Origin: Fidelibacterota bacterium
Lineage (GTDB): Bacteria; Fidelibacterota; Marinisomatia; SCGC-AAA003-L08; D37C17
Assembly: GCA_012964845.1 (NCBI GenBank)
Contig: DTTG01000090.1
Location: forward strand, 1-9,789
Reading direction: 5' to 3'
Length of the DNA stretch: 9,789 nucleotides
The notes below the pieces were generated by a model. The model did no database searches and was not told the DNA's origin. It saw nothing but the letters and a program-made list of their open reading frames with translations. The translations under genes and the position numbers were made by a program. Positions 6,393-9,789 of the stretch are shown here, one piece after another. The stretch's first letter is position 1. Every line of letters starts with the position of its first letter.

Positions 6393-6963
6393 GAATGTAC
6401 AAATTGCACTTATTGTTCTTATTGTATTTATAGGACTATATTTCTTAAATAAAAGTTCTCAATCAAAACACAAAAGTTCAACGGAAGCTATTTTTTCTAA
6501 TGATCCGGAAGATATTTTCAAGTTTCTAATTCAAAATGGAGAAGAAGCAATTGAACTTGCCCGTGTGGACACGCTGTGGAGAATATCAGGAAATGATACA
6601 TTAGAGGTTAAGCCCCGGTCAATGGATAACCTGTTTGACAAGGTCTTAAAAGTGAACAGGGGTACCATCATTTCTGAAAATCCCGAAAAATACGGTAAAT
6701 ATTCTGTTGATGATTCTACAGGTACCCATTTAGCCGTCATAGATTCTAAGGGTGAAACGGTTGGGTATTATGTTTTCGGGCGATCAAAATCTGATTATTC
6801 CCGCAGCTATATTCGAGTTGGTAATGACCCTAATGTGTATTTAGCTGATCAAAATGTTACTTATATGCTTTCCACTCGGGAAACCTATTGGGGAGAAAAA
6901 CCAAAAGTAGAAATCCCGCCTGCGCCACCTATTCCAACAGATACATCAGCTGCGACAAATTAA
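6385..6963 (+). CDS. DUF4340 domain protein with N-terminal membrane anchor
   Basis: A 192-residue protein with a single membrane helix at residues 6-21 (IALIVLIVFIGLYFL core), then an extracytoplasmic DUF4340 domain at about 38-170. Family traits visible are W65-R-I, a KYGKYSVDDST segment at 103-112 followed by a beta-rich stretch, and YIRVGNDPNVYLAD at 142-155. The tail (176-192) is rich in proline and threonine (PPAPPIPTDT) and probably disordered. DUF4340 has no assigned function but is often found right after GldG-like genes of ABC-2 cassettes, as here. The start is the ATG at 6385 with GGAGGA before it; it overlaps the gldG stop as ATGGCTAA, the same architecture as the gldA/gldF junction. 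It has a single domain copy, so it is short compared with some family members. Inferred role: accessory periplasmic partner of the transporter. Confidence 0.82.
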   Translation: MAKNVQIALIVLIVFIGLYFLNKSSQSKHKSSTEAIFSNDPEDIFKFLIQNGEEAIELARVDTLWRISGNDTLEVKPRSMDNLFDKVLKVNRGTIISENPEKYGKYSVDDSTGTHLAVIDSKGETVGYYVFGRSKSDYSRSYIRVGNDPNVYLADQNVTYMLSTRETYWGEKPKVEIPPAPPIPTDTSAATN

Positions 6964-6974
6964 TAAATAGTTCG

Positions 6975-6994
6975 AATTGCCAGTCTGGAATTTT
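6975..6994 (+). terminator. Weak possible terminator after the ABC cassette
   Basis: AATT-CC and GG-AATT pair around a 5-nt loop (AGTCT), with one bulged G at 6979, and the right arm runs into TTTTC. The stem is short and the T run brief, so it may end only part of the transcripts. The rest of the gap to uvrA (6995-7057) shows no convincing promoter and no LexA-type box that I can recognise. Confidence 0.2.
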
Positions 6995-7057
6995 CATAAA
7001 ATCCTGTAAATAACTCTTTACCCTCTGCTCTGAATTCATGTAGTTTTCAGGTTCCGC

Positions 7058-9789
7058 ATGAAAGAGAAAAACAACAAATTTTTATTTGAAAACCACATTT
7101 TTGTAAAGGGTGCCAGAGAGCATAACCTACAAAATATTGATGTGGAAATCCCCCGTGATAAATTGGTGGTTATTACCGGGTTGTCCGGATCAGGTAAATC
7201 ATCCTTGGCCTTTGATACCATTTATGCTGAAGGTCAACGCCGATATGTAGAATCACTTTCTGCCTATGCCCGGCAATTTCTGGGGCTCATGGAAAAACCA
7301 GATGTGGATTACATCGAAGGGTTGTCACCCGCAATTTCAATTGAACAAAAAACTTCCAGTAAAAATCCCCGCTCAACTGTAGGTACTATTACAGAAATTT
7401 ATGATTATATGCGCTTGCTCTATGCCAGAATAGGCGTTCAGCATTGTAATAGCTGTGGTGGTCCCGTTCAGCGGCAAACAGTACAGCAAATTGTAGATAA
7501 AATTTTATCATTTAAAGATGGTACCAAGTTTCAAGTCCTTGCACCTGCTGTTAGAAGTCGAAAAGGACAATTTAAAGATGTCTTGAAATCTATTGCCCAG
7601 GAAGGATTTGTCCGGGTTCGAATTGATGGGGAAGAAATAAATCTATCTAAAAAAATCGATTTAGAAAAAAATATCAAACATAGTATTGAGGTATTGGTTG
7701 ATCGTCTCGTATCAAAAAAAGGTATTAAAGATAGATTGACAGGCTCCATTGAATTGGCCTTGAAAGTTGGCAATGGGTTGGTGATAATTGATGAGATTGG
7801 AAAAAAAGAACATCTTTACAGTGAATTTTTCTCCTGTCCCAAATGTGATATTTCATTTGAAGAACTGCAGCCAAGGGCATTTTCTTTTAATTCACCGTTT
7901 GGTGCATGCAATGGTTGTGATGGACTGGGTACAAAAGTATCCATTGATCCTGAATTTGTAATTCCCGATCCCAAAAAATCACTTATTCAGGGAGCTATCG
8001 ATCCCATTGGTGAACAGCCTCGTGGAAACTGGTATAGTGCAATCCTGAAAAGTCTGGCCTTCCATTATGATTTTAATTTCACAACACCGTGGAAAAAATT
8101 AACGGAAGAAGTACAGAGAGTTCTCCTTTACGGAACACATCCTGGGGAGAAAATTACCATGTCATATCAGTCCGAAAAATTTAAGGGAGAATATAAAGGG
8201 AAGTTTGAGGGTGTCATCCCCAATTTACAGCGGAGATATACCCAAACAAAATCGGGGCAAATGCGGGACTGGATAGAAAAATATATGGCTATCCAAAATT
8301 GCCCAGAGTGTGGTGGTGCACGTTTGAAGCCTGCCAGTCTTGCGGTAACGATTGGGAAGAAACATATCCAAGAACTCACTGAAGAAACGGTTGGAATTTT
8401 GCATGAGTTTTTCAACAATATAAAATTATCCAAACGTGATGCTGAAATAGCAGAGCAAATCATTAAGGAAATTAAATCGCGATTAAATTTTCTTGTAAAT
8501 GTGGGATTGGATTATCTTACGCTTAACCGCTCATCCGGCACTTTGTCAGGGGGTGAATCACAACGAATACGCCTGGCAACACAGATTGGATCTCAACTTG
8601 TAGGAGTGCTGTATATTTTAGATGAACCAACCATCGGACTTCATCAGCGCGATAATCAAAGGCTAATTAAAACGCTTAAGCATTTGCGGGATTTGGGAAA
8701 TACAGTCATCGTTGTGGAGCATGATGAAAACACTATTCTTGCTGCAGATTGGGTTTTAGATTTAGGACCGCGTGCCGGCTCCCATGGGGGCAAAATAGTT
8801 GCCAGTGGTACTCCTAAAGATATTATTGAAAATAAAGATTCACTCACAGGGAAATATTTAACGGGACATGCCAGTATTAAAGTACAGAATAAACGTCGAA
8901 AGGGAAGTGGAAAATTATTAACCTTAATTGGCGCTACGGGAAATAATTTAAAAAATGTTACGGTGAAATTCCCATTAGGAAAATTTACGAGCATTACCGG
9001 TGTATCCGGTTCGGGTAAATCAAGCCTTATAAACCAAACCTTGTATCCCTTAATTTCCAGGGAATTATATTCCAGTTTACGAAAACCGCTACATTTTGAA
9101 TCTATAAAAGGGATGGTGCATTTGGATAAGGTTATAGATATTAACCAATCACCTATTGGGCGAACTCCACGCTCCAATCCTGCCACATATACGGGTGTGT
9201 TTACCCATATTCGGGATTTATACAGCCAATTACCGGAATCAAAAATCCGTGGGTATCAGCCTGGGAGATTTTCCTTCAATGTGAAGGGGGGCCGTTGTGA
9301 AACTTGCCGAGGTGCAGGGCTCATAAAAATAGAAATGCATTTTTTGGCTGATATGTATATTCAATGTGAAGAATGTAAAGGGTTACGATATAATAGGGAA
9401 ACCCTTGAAATAGTTTATAGGGGAAAAACAATATCAGAAGTTTTGGAATTTACCATAGAGGATGCCCTAAAGTTTTTTGAAAACCATCCTCAAATTAAAC
9501 GTAAATTAGAAACTTTAAATAATGTGGGACTTGGTTATATTCACTTGGGACAACAAGCCACAACCCTTTCTGGCGGAGAATCTCAACGGGTGAAATTAGC
9601 TGCCGAATTATCCAGAGCGGGGACCGGCAGGACACTTTATTTATTAGATGAACCCACAACCGGTCTTCATTTTGAAGATGTGAAAATGCTTCTGCATGTC
9701 TTACACGGATTAGTAGATAAGGGAAATACAGTTGTGGTAATTGAACATAATTTGGATGTAATTACATCATCAGATTGGGTAATTGATCT
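7058..9789 (+). CDS. uvrA: UvrABC system subunit A, excinuclease ATPase (3' end outside window)
   Basis: UvrA dimers scan DNA for bulky lesions and load UvrB to begin nucleotide excision repair. The reading frame is open from the ATG at 7058 to the edge: 910 residues, while UvrA is usually about 940. First ATPase: Walker A G41-S49 (GLSGSGKSS), signature LSGGESQ at 496-502, Walker B D522-E523. Second ATPase: Walker A G648-S656 (GVSGSGKSS), signature LSGGESQ at 837-843, Walker B D864-E865. Zinc modules: C260/C263/C284/C287 and C747/C750/C770/C773, the latter in the DNA-contacting finger; a further CPEC pair lies at 415-418 and CNSC at 130-133. The insertion and UvrB-binding regions look intact. 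The end reads [19 protein letters not shown], just short of the usual DLGPEGG close. Only a weak AGG (7049-7051) precedes the start. A 94-bp gap separates it from the ABC cassette; it may have its own promoter, but I cannot identify one. Confidence 0.97.
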   Translation, partial: MKEKNNKFLFENHIFVKGAREHNLQNIDVEIPRDKLVVITGLSGSGKSSLAFDTIYAEGQRRYVESLSAYARQFLGLMEKPDVDYIEGLSPAISIEQKTSSKNPRSTVGTITEIYDYMRLLYARIGVQHCNSCGGPVQRQTVQQIVDKILSFKDGTKFQVLAPAVRSRKGQFKDVLKSIAQEGFVRVRIDGEEINLSKKIDLEKNIKHSIEVLVDRLVSKKGIKDRLTGSIELALKVGNGLVIIDEIGKKEHLYSEFFSCPKCDISFEELQPRAFSFNSPFGACNGCDGLGTKVSIDPEFVIPDPKKSLIQGAIDPIGEQPRGNWYSAILKSLAFHYDFNFTTPWKKLTEEVQRVLLYGTHPGEKITMSYQSEKFKGEYKGKFEGVIPNLQRRYTQTKSGQMRDWIEKYMAIQNCPECGGARLKPASLAVTIGKKHIQELTEETVGILHEFFNNIKLSKRDAEIAEQIIKEIKSRLNFLVNVGLDYLTLNRSSGTLSGGESQRIRLATQIGSQLVGVLYILDEPTIGLHQRDNQRLIKTLKHLRDLGNTVIVVEHDENTILAADWVLDLGPRAGSHGGKIVASGTPKDIIENKDSLTGKYLTGHASIKVQNKRRKGSGKLLTLIGATGNNLKNVTVKFPLGKFTSITGVSGSGKSSLINQTLYPLISRELYSSLRKPLHFESIKGMVHLDKVIDINQSPIGRTPRSNPATYTGVFTHIRDLYSQLPESKIRGYQPGRFSFNVKGGRCETCRGAGLIKIEMHFLADMYIQCEECKGLRYNRETLEIVYRGKTISEVLEFTIEDALKFFENHPQIKRKLETLNNVGLGYIHLGQQATTLSGGESQRVKLAAELSRAGTGRTLYLLDEPTTGLHFEDVKMLLHVLHGLVDKGNTVVVIEHNLDVITSSDWVID

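Noticed and set aside
7038..7043. ATGTAG start-stop just upstream of uvrA
   Set aside because: A minimal start-stop can act in regulation, but it has no ribosome site and is probably chance.
6964..7057. LexA/SOS box or promoter before uvrA
   Set aside because: uvrA is often SOS-controlled, so I looked for CTGT-N8-ACAG and GAAC/GTTC-type boxes and saw none. TTGCCA at 6977-6982 has no partner -10 at a sensible distance.
8167..8463. A 98-codon minus-strand open frame
   Set aside because: Antisense shadow within uvrA with no recognisable domain.
8656..9186. A 176-codon open frame on the minus strand
   Set aside because: It lies wholly inside uvrA, whose frame is intact with all motifs. The predicted protein has no recognisable domain, and it is an antisense shadow of the coding strand.

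Overview
The window comes from an AT-rich bacterial chromosome and holds eight protein-coding genes. Two lie on the left and read leftward (minus strand); six lie on the right and read rightward (plus strand). The two arms diverge from a 284-bp control region at 2159-2442. There are no tRNA or rRNA genes, CRISPR arrays, insertion sequences or phage genes, so this looks like ordinary chromosomal backbone. The GldA/GldF/GldG-type ABC cassette, a class II DAHP synthase and a stand-alone YaaA fit the Bacteroidota and relatives (FCB group). Clear Shine-Dalgarno sequences before most genes are less typical of classical Bacteroidota and would suit a neighbouring lineage such as Marinimicrobia or Calditrichota. 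That placement is inference only.

Left arm (minus strand). At 645-1 is the first 215 residues of a class III, PLP-dependent aminotransferase most like ornithine aminotransferase, with unusual substitutions and an N-terminal insertion; it runs off the window. Upstream of it, 2158-809 encodes a complete class II DAHP synthase, the entry enzyme of the shikimate pathway. The 163-bp gap between them contains an imperfect long-range dyad and a possible -10 box.

Centre. The divergent region at 2159-2442 is more structured than chance would suggest. It has an 11-bp perfect direct repeat spaced 74 bp apart, a 7-bp dyad with a 9-nt centre, a 6-bp-arm palindrome, a TATAAT box facing yaaA and a consensus TTGACA facing the DAHP synthase.

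Right arm (plus strand). yaaA (2443-3141) is a peroxide-stress family protein. It is followed by a tightly packed four-gene cassette: an ABC-2 ATPase like GldA (3210-4154), a six-helix permease like GldF (4147-4860), a GldG-like membrane-anchored extracytoplasmic protein (4863-6392) and a DUF4340 membrane-anchored protein (6385-6963). Two of its junctions are identical 8-nt ATGNNTAA overlaps and the third is a 2-nt gap, so the four proteins are probably made together as one envelope complex. After a 94-bp gap comes uvrA (7058 to the window edge), the damage-recognition ATPase of nucleotide excision repair, complete except for roughly its last 30 residues.

No obviously new system is visible. 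The points most worth a second look are the odd aminotransferase, the structured divergent control region, and the ABC-GldG-DUF4340 cassette, whose substrate is unknown.
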